From Aegilops tauschii subsp. strangulata (lineage: Eukaryota; Streptophyta; Magnoliopsida; Poales; Poaceae): a DNA stretch of 64,000 bases. The DNA is taken from NCBI RefSeq assembly GCF_002575655.3, contig NC_053036.3, positions 159,998,627-160,062,626 of the forward strand, in the 5' to 3' direction. Positions 25,119 through 36,440 of this stretch are shown piece by piece (positions within the stretch are counted from its first letter, which is position 1; every line of letters starts with the position of its first letter). The position numbers and the translations under genes are program-made. The notes under the pieces were generated by a model. That model did not search any database and was not told the origin of the DNA. It worked only from the letters and a program-made list of their open reading frames with translations.

Positions 25119-26600
25119 AAATGGACTTCTTTGATTCAAAGGAGTATTATAAGTTTTATAAAGGATTTGATTCATTAGGAAAAACATCCTACTTAGGGTG
25201 TTTGATTTGCATGATTAAAGTCTTTAGAATTCGCGTCCTAAGCATTCCTTTTGGAGAGAAAAATCGACCCATCCAAATTTCTTGCTATAAGAGCAACTCT
25301 AGCGGAGTTGCCATATGGAGTCGCCATATGGGTTTGGACTGTATTAGTTAGGAACTAGACTGCATATATTTAGTTGTCACAATGTGTCACACTACATATA
25401 TTTTGTGACTTTGCATTGTCATTAAGCGTCATTTTAAAATATGCAATGTCTCTATTCGGCACTGCTACTACTACCTAGACTAGTCGTCCTCCTCTTCCTC
25501 ATCTGATAGACTAGTCGTCGTCCTCTTCCTCATCTGAATTTAGGTCTTGAGGTAGGTGTAGGGGTCAGAGCAATGACCGCCAGCTGTCCTACCTCATTGT
25601 CGATTCAAGGGAGCCGCATCACGACCACAGTTGAGTCCTTGGGCTCCGACCCTGGCTCCTATACGTCGAGTGGGGTGGCGTCGATGGGGACAACCTCGTT
25701 CACGGGGACAATGGCGCCCGAGGCGCTAGATCCACTGCGGTCGCCGCCACGGTGGCCTCCATCTCCGTCGCACCCGCCTCCACGCGAGGAGGATGTGCCA
25801 GTTCCGTGGGTAGCGCGCCGCAAGGAGAATTTGCCCCGCGGTTGCATGTCGTCTTTTTTTAACCGTGAATGACCGTAGGAGAGTTTCCTACAGTCTTTGT
25901 ATTAAAGGAGTTAGTACAGTCTGGTCAGCCAAGTTACATTGGGGGGGCTGAGTTTTTACATTGTGAGGGGGTGGCAGGGGTAAAATGATTGTGATCCTAG
26001 CTAGAGGGCACCACGAGAGAGAGAGAGGATCTACCGCAAACTAAGTAAAAAGGATGAAATGAACACCCCAAGTCATGCCTTGGTTCTGTGCCTCAAAAGG
26101 TCAAGGTCCTCTTTGCACGTCGTCTTAGCCAATTGGTTGCACTTGCGACAACATTGTCTTTGAGAGAGTGGAGGAGACGGGAAGGGATGAGGCGAGAAGA
26201 GGGGAGAGGCGGCTAGGGCCTTGGTGATGGGGACACGTCGATGCCGCATGGCAGCCATCCGAAATGGCCACGTCATTAATGAACATATGGTTAGCGGGCA
26301 CGTCGCCCCACTCGTCCATAGTTAATTGGAAACGCGGAGGTGTGTTAAGCCCTCTTGATGGTAATTCTAGTTGTTTCACAATCAACAAGATTCAAGAGTA
26401 CATGACATCTCAAACCATTGTTTTCCTATTGTAGTATTTTACAAATCCTGAGAATCGAAGAGGCTGTGTCGTCTGGGTGTCGCCGGTGGTGGTACAAGAA
26501 ATTTTACTAAATTTGAAGAAGCTAAAAATGCACCACTTCTGAAAAAAAATGCCAATTAAATATTTTTAGATGATTAAAGAGACATTTGCAAACCAGGAAG
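25119..26600. other. Intergenic, no convincing gene
   Basis: Contains a short palindromic patch (GCCATATGG...CCATATGG, about 25308-25331), a direct repeat of GACTAGTCGTC-TCCTCTTCCTCATCTGA at 25480-25540, and an isolated 99-codon frame at 25573-25872. That frame is Pro/Ser-rich and resembles nothing I know. The region from 26600 on belongs to the promoter of the transporter gene. Confidence 0.5.
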
Positions 26601-26905
26601 TAGCACGTGAGAGGTGATACCCAGACCCACTCGTCAGAGGCCAAAGGAAAAGCTAGCACCAAATCCCTCTCTCCGCTCTCTTTCTGTTTCTCTTCTTCCT
26701 CGCCGCCGTGATTCTTTCCTCACTCCCCACCCCAGCCCGCTCCGCGCTTGCTCACTACTGATCTCACGGGGAGGGCCCGGCGGCCAATCTCCGCCTCCAG
26801 TATCGTCGAGCCTCGCGCCTACTCCTCCCCCTCCCCCTCCCGAGCCGGCAACCGCGGCAGCAGGAGCGGCGAGAGGAGGGCAAGGCGAAGGCCCAAGAGG
26901 ACGCA
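26601..26905 (+). promoter_or_regulatory. GC-rich promoter and 5' leader of the transporter gene
   Basis: The sequence changes from AT-rich to strongly GC-rich and CpG-containing at about 26690, as at many grass promoters, and stays so through the start codon. No clear TATA box is visible. Open frames on both strands here are by-products of composition. Confidence 0.5.
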
Positions 26906-29900
26906 ATGGAGTACAGAAGAGTGAAGGATCAGGTGAGCTTAAACCCGCAACCCTAGGGAAGAATGCCGCTCCTCGCGCTGGCCCGCCGTCGACGGCGCCT
27001 TTAGGTCAGAATAGATCGCTGCCGCGGCGGATTTCGTTTCCCCTTTTCCTTTTGTTTGTTCTGTCTCCCGCCGTAGGGTTCCAAGATTCTTAGTACATGC
27101 TGATTCGCCATTGGTAACCCCCGGGGCTGAGCTAAATTTCGAGCTCTGGCAATGTCTTCCCTCCCTTGTTCGTTTGAGGTTCCTTGCTGTATGGTGAACC
27201 TGTACTTTATCAATTGTCTTGTGTGCTGACAACCTGTCTTATCCTGCATAATCTAAAGGAGAGTTATGACGCCGTATCTCAGAAGGACATAGAAAGCCCT
27301 GATGGGAGGTCTCTTTCTAGCAGTAAGCTCTTGGTTCATTGTTGAAATTTATCTTTTGGACTATAATCAGTAACATCACATCTTTAATGCATGTGCTATA
27401 TATACAGCTGCAGCAACTTCCCCCCTTGGCACCGCAGCAGGTTCGAAGGGCAAGAATAGTTGGAAGCAAAAGTAAGACTGTTTGCAACCTTTGTGCCGTA
27501 TCACATAGTTTCTGAAAAATCAGAATGTTTACCGGCAAGTGTCGATTGTTGTTGCAGGTCTATTGTAACAATTGCATTGACATTACTAACAAGTTCCCAG
27601 GCAATACTCATTGTGTGGTCAAAAAGAGCTGGAAAGTATGAATATAGTGTCACAACAGCAAACTTTTCGGTGAGAGTTTTAAGTTTTCTCTTGGTGATAG
27701 TAGGGTCAGGAGCTTCCCCTTTTGTTCTCTTGAATTTATTCATCTATGTCTAGGTGGAAGCTTTAAAATGTCTATTATCACTTCTAGCCCTGTACAGAAC
27801 ATGGAACAGTCAAGGTGTTACAGAAGATAATAGGTGACCATTCTACCATAATCTACCGATTAAATTCCGAATCTCTATTTCCTTTTCCCTGTTCTCTACT
27901 GACATTTTTTTATATTTTCAGGTTAAGTACATCATTTGATGAAGTTAGTGTTTATCCTATCCCTGCCGTACTTTACATGGTAAAGAATCTATTGCAGGTA
28001 TGCCCACTTGTCAAGTTCTCTTGTCATAAAATAACTTCATGTCTGCAACAATAAAAGTTTGAACCATGTTTCCTCTTCCTGCCAGTATTACATCTTCGCC
28101 TATGTGGACGCACCAGCTTACCAGATCCTGAAGAACCTGAATATTATCAGCACTGGTGTCTTGTACCGTATCATTCTAAAGAAAAAGTAAGATCGACTAG
28201 CTTAATGTGGCTTTGGAAGTTGGGAACAGAGGGAACTAGTAATATGTGCTCTTTTTACTACTTTGCTGACATCTTTATTTTTTGTATTTCTTTTTTTCTT
28301 TCTTTCAAACCTTGTAATATAATGTTGGATACTATACCTTTGCTGCAATGAGAGCATGGTTAATAATATAGCCAACTGCTGGCTATAAGCCATTGCCATG
28401 TCATCTATAGCCCATCTTATAGCCAATATGTACAATAGTTGATTAGAAGAGTATACTACTTTTTTATTATATGGCCCACCTTTCACTCTCACAAAGTGCC
28501 TATGAGCACGTGCGGGCTCTTCACCAAGAGCCCGCTTACCTTCTCTCTCCTCTTTTCTCTCCTCCAACTAAGTAAGAATATACTAGTTTATTTCTTATAG
28601 CCAACTGACTCGGCTCTATTGTACTTGCTCTGATGTAGCAGCATTCAACTCCTCACCAAGTATTCATCATTCTGCACGACCATACAAACATGTGACATCG
28701 TGACCTGTAGCCATTTTTGAATAATTCACTAGCCTGAGCTTGTCATCATAATCTATGTGGTATTCTTTAAGTGCCACAAATGTTTTGTTCCTCTTCATTC
28801 TTTCCAGAACTGTTCATAGCACTCTTCTTCCCTAACACAGCATTGGCAGCAACACCTGTTTTCAATTGTTAATCTAGCATGGTGATTGTTGAACTATGTT
28901 GCACCACTGAACGATTTGTGTTCTTTCCAGATTAAGTGAAATTCAATGGGCTGCATTTATTCTCTTATGTGCTGGCTGCACTACGGCTCAGCTAAACCCC
29001 TCGTAAGCAAAATAAGTTTGGATTCTTTTTCCCCTTCTTGGTATTCTTTCCTTGTTTCTCTAATCAATATGTTCAGCTAAGAGAAATAATATGCCCCTTT
29101 CAGATCAGACCATGTTCTTCAAACCCCAATTCAAGGTTGGATGATGGCCATTGTAAGCATATAAGAGAGAAAAATTGTTCAGTCTAGTCACTTGGACATG
29201 TTATATGAAGTGATTTTACCCAACTTGCTGACTGTCTTTCTGTTTCAGGTGATGGCTCTTCTAAGTGGTTTTGCTGGGGTATACACAGAAGTATGTGACT
29301 TTGTGCAATTGCTCCTCTTTGCTTATGTATCTTGCTTTAGAAATAATCATTTTGATTCGACTGTCAAGGGAATTTCTGAAGGGTGTAAGATACATTCATT
29401 TTTGAACAATGCAGGCTATAATAAAAAAACGCCCTTCGAGAAACATCAATGTGCAGAATTTTTGGCTGTACATTTTTGGAATGCTCTTCAACTTAGTTGC
29501 CATTTGTGTTCAGGACTTTGATGCTGTCATGAACAAGTTAGTTGTGTTGTAAATTGCTTCATTTCTTGTCATAGTATTTTGTTACAGTGCATGATATTGC
29601 TTATTCTAACCTGACTGCCATCTAATGTAGAGGCTTTTTTCATGGCTACTCATTTATTACACTTCTGATGATTCTTAACCATGCACTCAGGTACTACAGC
29701 TAGATCTCTGATCTGATTTAATATTTGATCATTTGGGATGAACTTACCTTGTAATATTTTTGGTTTTCTTTGCAGTGGCATTGCTGTATCAATGGTGATG
29801 AAGTATGCTGACAATATTGTCAAGGTACAAATTCTTAACTTCTACAATGGTTTCATGGTTTATAACAATCTTTGCTACAAAATTGCACATTCTAATAGCT

Positions 29901-31302
29901 GTAGCTTATTCCATCACCTCACGTTGCCCCTACCGAGTCAGCAGTTACCGTTTGAGTGTCAGTTTTTAATTAAAATCTTGAATAAACAACAACAACAACA
30001 ACAAAGCCTTTAGTCCCAAACAAGTTGGGGTAGGCTAGAGGTGAAACCCATAAGATCTCGCAACCAACTCATAGCTCTGGCACACGGATAGCAAGCTTCC
30101 ACGCACCCCTGTCCATAGCTAGTTCTTTGGTGATACTCCAATCCTTCAGGTCTCTCTTAACAGACTCCTCCCATGTCAAATTCGGTCTACCCCGACCTCT
30201 CTTGACATTCTCCGCTTGAATGTTTTCCTAAAATCTTTCCCCCGTCATGTTGGTTTTAAACTTCTTTTTCAAAGAAAGATGTGCTTGGCATACTCGTTGC
30301 ATTGCATCATATTCATGCATTGCTAGTTCAACTTAAGTTTGGATGGTTGTCTCATTGAATTATGCCAAGTGGAGAACTTTCTGCATCTTTCTATTATCAA
30401 TTTTCGTGCCTTGATGGACTACAAAAGTCAGTCGTGGATTTAAGTAATGATGAATTGTTTAAGGCAGTTTATAGTACCTTTTCAACCATGTGGCTGTTTT
30501 ACTTTACGTGCATTGCTTAAATTTGGATTACCTCTTATAGCATGTACTTTGTCCATTCTTGAGTGCAGTGACATTATGTCAATACCTGCTTGATAGGGAA
30601 TAAGTCACGGAAACATTATGTCCATACCTGCTCACGTTTTGCACAGTTTGTTATCTGGGAAAGTTTGGCATTCCATATTCTGTCATCTGGGGAAATATGT
30701 TACTACTCGTCAGTCCACATTCTGTTATCTGAGAAACTATTGTAATTGACAGACCATCTAAATCTCTTCTGAAGCAAGATTCGATTCATCCTTTCTGAAG
30801 CAAGAAAACGAGACTGTATCAGTCAGTTATCCTGCAATTTGGACAGTAGCTTAATGTGGTCTTTAAATATCAAACCTTGTGATTTTTAAGATGCCTTGTT
30901 TTTTTATTTGAGATTCTATGAATTACGATATGCTCTAGTAGTTATTGAGGCGGATCAAAAGATTCTTGATACCAGCCATTCACGCTATCTTTATAGTGTT
31001 TACACTTACGCACTCTATTTTGATTGCCTAACCATGTGTCTCTGCATACACATACAGGTGTATTCAACGTCAGTCGCAATGCTTCTGACAGCAATTGTAT
31101 CCGTCTTCTTGTTTGGCTTCAATCTATCCCTTGCATTCTTCCTCGGATCTACGTAAGTGGTGATGCTACTGCAGCAACAAGATATCTCGACTGGAGCCTT
31201 ATATCCCATGATTGGCCTAACAAGCGCTCTGATAAAAATTTCAGGGTCGTTTCTATCTCGGTGTATCTGCATTCTGTCGGGAAGCCACAGCAGCAGAAAT
31301 GA
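26906..31302 (+). CDS. CMP-sialic-acid-transporter-like nucleotide-sugar transporter, 15 exons
   Basis: Exons: 26906-26932, 27259-27322, 27408-27471, 27558-27669, 27754-27833, 27922-27997, 28086-28186, 28931-29002, 29104-29152, 29249-29290, 29415-29536, 29631-29690, 29776-29824, 31058-31152, 31245-31302. All introns are GT-AG. The total is 1071 nt, giving 356 aa with no internal stop. The family (SLC35/NST) exchanges a nucleotide sugar for the nucleotide monophosphate across the Golgi membrane. Landmarks are the cytosolic start MEYRRVKDQ, LTSSQAILIVWSKRAGKYEY, the family-typical YYIFAYVDAPAYQILKNLN (exon 7), NIISTGVLYRIILKKKLS, GVYTEAIIKKRP, MKYADNIVKVYSTSVAMLLT and the C-terminal VYLHSVGKP, with about ten hydrophobic segments. 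It most resembles Arabidopsis At4g35335 (CSTLP group) from memory. The natural plant substrate is unsettled. Introns 7 and 13 are long because of inserted repeats. Confidence 0.95.
28352..28630. mobile_element. MITE in intron 7 of the transporter, 3-bp TSD
   Basis: A 279-bp element with imperfect inverted ends (GAGCATGGTTAATA... and, read inverted, GAGCAAGTACAATAG...), both leading into CCAACTG/AGTTGGCTATAAG. It is flanked by TGA on both sides. The duplicated gene fragment at 42808-44094 has the uninterrupted site (AAATGATGTAGCAGC near 43541), which confirms both ends. A 3-bp duplication fits PIF/Harbinger (Tourist) elements. Confidence 0.85.
29985..30240 (-). repeat. RTE-type LINE 3' tail in intron 13
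   Basis: A (CAA)n run at about 29985-30003 is followed by a stretch that I recognise as the 3' end of a common grass RTE-clade LINE in reverse orientation. Words include GCCTTTAGTCCCAAACAAG, GGTAGGCTAGAGGTGAAACC and GGTCTACCCCGACCTCTCTT. No target duplication was identified. It helps make intron 13 1233 bp long. Confidence 0.7.
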
Positions 31303-32296
31303 GTTCCGCACCCATCTTCTTTCCAGGATTGGCAGCGAAGGTCTTGATGCCGGAACGGGTTGCCCAGTGACGTATTCAGCTTCACCGCCCGCTTAAACTG
31401 CTTCTGTGGTTGCATCCCTGGTTCAGTTTTGCTTGTTGACCAGGGTGGATGACGCCAGGTTCTTGTCTAGGTAGGTCAGCGAGAATGTGAGATGCTGGCT
31501 ATTTTCTTCATGCCGTCCTTTTGACCACTTTAACCATACTCGGAGTAATTATCATTGTAGGCACTGAGAACTTGCCCAGATGTCCATACCCGTATTAAGA
31601 TCTGAAATGTACTGTGTCAGCAAAAACGCTATCACGAACTGTTTGCCGTGTCTTACTCTTGGCATGAAATTACCATAGCCAACTTTATAGCTTTTGCTGT
31701 AGAAAGAGAAATCTGAACATCGTCTGCAGACTATCATGGATCACGAGGCGTGCGCTCGGCGAGCGTAGCAGCTGTGTGTTCTGGAGCGTAGGAGCAGCGG
31801 CACACAACATGGAAGCCTACGCGATGAGAGGTAGTAGGAATCAATGCATTCGATGGCCACCGTGAGGTGAGCCCAAGCATTAGCAAGACCCGTGCCGTGC
31901 GTCGTAACCGTTGGCTCGCACTGTGGGTGATCAAGCCCTAGCCCGAGACAGAGTGCGCGGCCATGCCGGCAACAGTAGCCGAGCCTGCTACCTGCCGGGC
32001 AGATACTACGCTCGAATGAAGTACTCATCCCAGACGACGTCTCTCAGTCACAGGATGATGATGGTGATGATGCACAGTACGGTAACTTTGCTGCTCAATT
32101 ATTCAGAGGCCATTCTGTCGCCTTCCCTTCAGAAAGTAAAATAATACTAGAGTGGAATGGAGCAACGTAGTAGTACTACAGGACTGTGCTGGCCCTGTGC
32201 TCCACTGCAGTCTGCAGTGCATGTGTACTTCATGCTTTGTGTACGCTTACGGGGCTCCCGTACAGCTCCACCGCACATTCACCAACATTTCGAGCC
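31303..32296. other. 3' UTR and flank of the transporter gene
   Basis: The first few hundred bases are presumably the 3' UTR; no single polyadenylation signal stands out. A GC-richer stretch at 31740-32010 has short frames on both strands without recognisable content. The last nine bases (32297-32305) are the target site of the MULE. Confidence 0.5.
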
Positions 32297-32305
32297 CAAA
32301 GTTAC

Positions 32306-32570
32306 GGCAAATTTGACAATTTTGATTTCGGGACAAAATCAAATTACAGAATGAACTGTCCGTGAAACTATTTCACACGGCTTACCTTTTTGTGCGGCGC
32401 CCGACACGCAGGCGCCACACACTACGGTGCAACGCCTAGCTTTGGGACGTTGCACCTCAGTCCACCGTGGCAGCCCCTGGGCCCGCACCCATCAGTGCAG
32501 CGCCTTCGAGCTAGGCGTCACACAGGTAATGTGCAACGCCTAGCGCTCGGGCGCTGCACTATCCAGCGGC
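32306..32570 (+). repeat. MULE left terminal inverted repeat
   Basis: About 265 bp that match 39567-39821 inverted, at roughly 85-90% by eye. The inner half consists of alternating GTGTGGCGCC-like and GTGCAGCGCC-like modules (for example TGCAGCGCC-TCGAGCTAGGCG). Confidence 0.9.
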
Positions 32571-32684
32571 GGCCCTCTCCTCCCCCACCCACCCCATTGC
32601 ACCACCAGAAACACGCGGCGGCGTCCCTCTCCTCTCCCCCTCTCAATCCCCTGTCCCAAATCCTTCAGATCTGACGATTTGGTC
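32571..32684. promoter_or_regulatory. Probable promoter and leader of the PMD gene
   Basis: A CT-rich, Pro-codon-like leader sits between the left TIR and the first candidate ATG. MULE genes are usually transcribed from promoters in or next to the TIR, so this assignment is by position only. Confidence 0.35.
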
Positions 32685-35635
32685 ATGGATTCCTTCACCA
32701 ATCCATCCTAGAAGGTACTCTGCTCCGATCCCCTTCTTTCTATCCATATAATTTATGCTATTTTGAAGATTTTGGGGAACCCTTGTTTGATTTGATTAGA
32801 TTAGAATGTTGCATGTATTAGATACCTAATTTTGCAACCCTAGTTTAGTTGATTTTATTGAAAAGATATGGTTTGGATACATAGGTTGACATGTTATTTT
32901 ATATGGAAAAGATATTTGTATTTAATCTTGCATGAAGTAGGCCTAGTTTTGTTTATTTGTGTTGAATTATATTCGTATTGACAAGAATGCTTTGAATTTT
33001 GCATATAGTAGGCATACTTTAGTTTATTTGCATTCAAAAGATAATCGTGTTGACAAGAAAGCTTTGTTTGAAATTGTTAGGATGGTTTGGCTTCTCGATG
33101 ATCACTGGGACCATCAACACTGGTCGTACGCTATGTCGGTGGAGCAGCGGGTAATAATGAAAGTGGCCGGTGTTATGAATTTCGTGTTTATTTCAAACAC
33201 AAATGACCCACATGTAATTTTATGATTTGTTTGTTTGTAGGAGCTTGCACCTCTGAAGCTTCGGTCTCACGGGGTCAACCTTGGGGGGATGCGCTATGAT
33301 GAGCGATACACACCGTATGTAAGGGAGACATGACTTCTCCCTTTCATTCAGTTGGTCAGCCGGTCGACACCACCCAACAATGCTGCAGCAATCACTGCGC
33401 TTATTGATCGTTGGAGGCTGGAGACACACAGTTTCCATCTTCGGACCGGGGAGATGACCGTGACGCTCCAGGATATTGCTATGATCACCGGTCTTCCTAT
33501 CGAGGGGAATCCTCTATGTATGAACACCGATTCTGATGGGTGGCGCGCGCAGATGCATGCCCTTATCGGTATGGTTCCTCCGGAGCCTCGGGAACCAGAA
33601 GCAGAAGACAAGAAGAAGGAAAGAGTCGCAGCCGGTGCTCCTTTCACGTGGATTACATGGCACTTTGGTACTTGCCCTGAGGAAGCTAATGAGGATGAGG
33701 TCAAGACATATGCTCGTGTCTACATGTGGTACGTGATATCCAGGACTATGTTTGCTGATGGTACAGGCAAGAATGCTCCATGGATGTGGGCTGAAGGCGT
33801 TGACCGTCTTCGATAGCAAATGGAGTTGGGGTTCGGCGACACTGGCTTACTTGTATAGACAGGTATGAAGTTGTTTCTTTTTCACTTCATTGCTACATTA
33901 TCAATGTGATCTTCCTGTTAATTCAACCATGTTCTCTTTTATGTGCAGTTGGACGAAGCCTGTTGTAGGCCATCGGGAGGTATTGGTGGTTGTATGCTCG
34001 CACTTTCCATATGGAGCTGGGAGCGTTTGCCGGTTGGACGACCGAAGACCGTGAAGTACGAGGATTGGGACGACAAAGACGACCCACTACGGCTCCCCAC
34101 TTGGGCCTACAAGTGGGATGTGTTAAATGAGACGACGGATGATCCCTCTGTCATGTACAAGTTGTACAAGAGCGAGCTGGACACGATCACGGCTGAGCAG
34201 GTGACTCGACATTGCATAAGTGATTATCATGCTTCTATCGTAACTCGAAATCAATTTTGCATTCTATGCTATTTTGCAGGTGGAATGGGAGCCGTATGGA
34301 AGAGGGGAGAGTTTTGGTAACCCTATAGAGTTCAGGCTGAATCCGATGTGCACTAGGGATAGGGATCTCTGGCATATGCGGTGCCCACTCATATGCAACT
34401 GGGCGGTTGAGCTTCACCTGCCACATAGGGTGTACCGCTAGTTTGGCTTGTTCCAGCCACACCCGCCGGAGTGGGAGGACACGGACAAGTTGCTACATGC
34501 GTAAGATATAATTAACCTTGAGCACTTAGCAGCTTCTCGGAGGTTTCGATGGTGCTAGTATTCTGTTTCTAACTTGCAGGTTGGATAGGAAAGAGCAGCG
34601 AAAGATCAAGGATTGGGCCAAGCATCACAAGAAGTATGTTGTACATTTCGCGCTTAGTGTGGAGCAAGCTAAGGCTGGAAAACGAGCCCAGCTTCGTGAG
34701 CACTGCCCGACCGCGTTCAACAACTATCTCACATGGTTTCTTGCAAGTACCCGTGTGGAGGTATGCAAGCCGGCGTATGCTGAGGAGATTTTGGAAGATC
34801 CACGAGTACAACGCATTAGTCAGGAAAGGCAACTCAGTCCCTTCAGCTCCAATGATGAACTTTGTGGTATTTGCCCTTTTTCATTTCCATTCGCACTATT
34901 CACATCTTCGCTTGCCTAACACGTTAATGCCGTTTCTGTTCATAGCGTGCCCAGATCAAGAAAGCAGCTGATGAGACCGAGACTAAACAACCCCGGTTGG
35001 GAAAAGCGATGAGGAAGGTGCACTTCGAGCATTCATTAAGGTTCACATCTCCTTCAAACTAGCACTTAACATGTGTTGCTATGTTCGATGTCTCATTCAC
35101 TTGTACATGTTGCAGCGCCAGGGCCAAAGGTTAAGGCGACTATCAAACCTTTTCGGTTGTCGTGACCCCGAGTATGTATCACCAGAACGGTCTAGGTCGG
35201 TGACACCATCAGATCCCACTTCTGGCCATGCTGATCCTTTGGAGGATGAGTATGTGGGTGTGGTCACCCAAGAGGTATGGCATGAGCATATATTCAATTG
35301 TTGATGCATTGCTAACTATATCCTCACACACGGTCTTTCCATATCTTTTGTTTTTGTAATAGGTTGCTGATGATATGACCTTGGGGACCTACCAAGTTCG
35401 GTCTGCATACGAGTTAAAGCCTAGGAAAGGAATCAATAAATACACACCTGAAGACTTCACCCAAAGAGGCAAAAGGACAGTCGGCACCTCGCGGATGGCA
35501 GCTTTGGATGACTATGTGGATGACGATGTGGATGACGTGGAGGAACCGGAGCCGGAGCGGGTTGCTCTTCCTAGGAAGGCGAAGAAGATAGTCAGCAGGA
35601 GGGGGGCAGGAGCCAAAAAGCGCTCAAGGAACTAG
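32685..35635 (+). pseudogene. Plant mobile domain (PMD) gene, multiply broken
   Basis: PMD proteins (MAIN-like, often mislabelled phosphatase 7 long form) are host or transposon proteins linked to silencing. Readable exons are about 33082-33150 (MVWLLDDHW), 33241-33862 (ELAPLKLRSHGVNLGG and ITGLPIEGNPLC), 33949-34200, 34280-34500, 34580 to about 34870, 34948-35041, about 35117-35274 and 35363-35635 (charged tail ending KKRSRN). Faults are TGA at 33331-33333, one extra G near 33787, TAG at 34439-34441 and frame shifts near 35125 and 35160. A short 5' exon MDSFTNPS at 32685 would also contain a TAG where Trp is expected; its splice to exon 2 does not keep frame, so it is tentative. Confidence 0.85.
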
Positions 35636-35889
35636 TCGTCGTCCTCTATTTGTAATGTTGAACTTGGAGTGGTGGTAGCTCTTAGTAATGTTGAACTTGT
35701 TATGTGGTTGAACTTGGAGTGGTGGTAGCTCTATGTTGAACTTGAAGTGATATGTCTTAGTAATGTTGAACTTGTTGTGATGGTCACTCTAGGAAATGTT
35801 GTCTTTGTTGAACTTAAAGATCATTACTGTTTATTCTGTGATGCAATTATCTGTGCCTGAAAATGACCCAGTTTGAGGGACAAAAAACA
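35636..35889. other. 3' region of the PMD gene
   Basis: AT-rich, with a repeated segment (ATGTTGAACTTG-GTGGTAGCTCT, three to four imperfect copies at 35655-35790). No gene is seen. Confidence 0.6.
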
Positions 35890-36425
35890 CTAAGTGTTGG
35901 TGTGGCGCCTAGCAGGGAGGCGCCACATTGCACAGTGCAGCGCCTAGCATGCAGGCGTTGCACTTTACAGCTTGGCGCCTCTCGGCTAGGCGCCACACCA
36001 ACACTTAGCGAATTTTTGGCCCCAAACTGGAGGCAAACTTTATGTTGCTCTCTGGATAGCTCTTCCCATGCGTGCAACGCCTACGAGCTAGGCGTCACAC
36101 GTAGCAGTGCAGCGCCTAGCTTGGAGGCGTTGCACGCCTGGGAAGAGCTATCCAAAGAGCAACAGAAAGTTTGCAAGTTACAGGGTGGTGCAACGCCTAG
36201 CCTGGAGGCGCCACACCGAGCAATGCAGCGCCTAGTAGGCGTTGCACTGTATAGTGTGGCGCCTCCAGGCTAGGCGTTGCACCACCCTGTAACTTGCAAA
36301 GGTTCTGGTGCTATCTGGATAGCTCTTCCCAGGCATGCAACACCTCCGAGCTAGGCGTCACACGTAGCAGTGCAGCGCCTAGCTCGGAGGCGTTGCACGC
36401 CTGGGAAGAGCTATCTAGAGAGCAA
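35890..36425. repeat. Four consecutive inverted-repeat hairpins made of TIR modules
   Basis: Hairpin 1: arms 35890-35912 and 35986-36008, 23 bp, perfect. Hairpin 2: arms about 36047-36082 and 36127-36162, two mismatches. Hairpin 3: arms 36171-36216 and 36254-36299, 46 bp, perfect, with a 37-nt loop that can itself pair. Hairpin 4: arms about 36311-36345 and 36390-36425, a few mismatches. All are built from TGCAGCGCCTAGC/GGAGGCGTTGCAC words that also form the inner half of both TIRs. They lie exactly between the 3' ends of the convergent genes. Confidence 0.9.
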
Positions 36426-36440
36426 CAAAAACTTTGCAAG

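Noticed and set aside
26614..27093. 159-codon frame upstream of and over exon 1 of the transporter
   Set aside because: It lies in the GC-rich leader and crosses the exon 1 splice site in another frame.
33241..34500. Serine/threonine phosphatase 7 long-form gene
   Set aside because: This label is often given to PMD proteins, but no phosphatase motifs are present. The context is a MULE.
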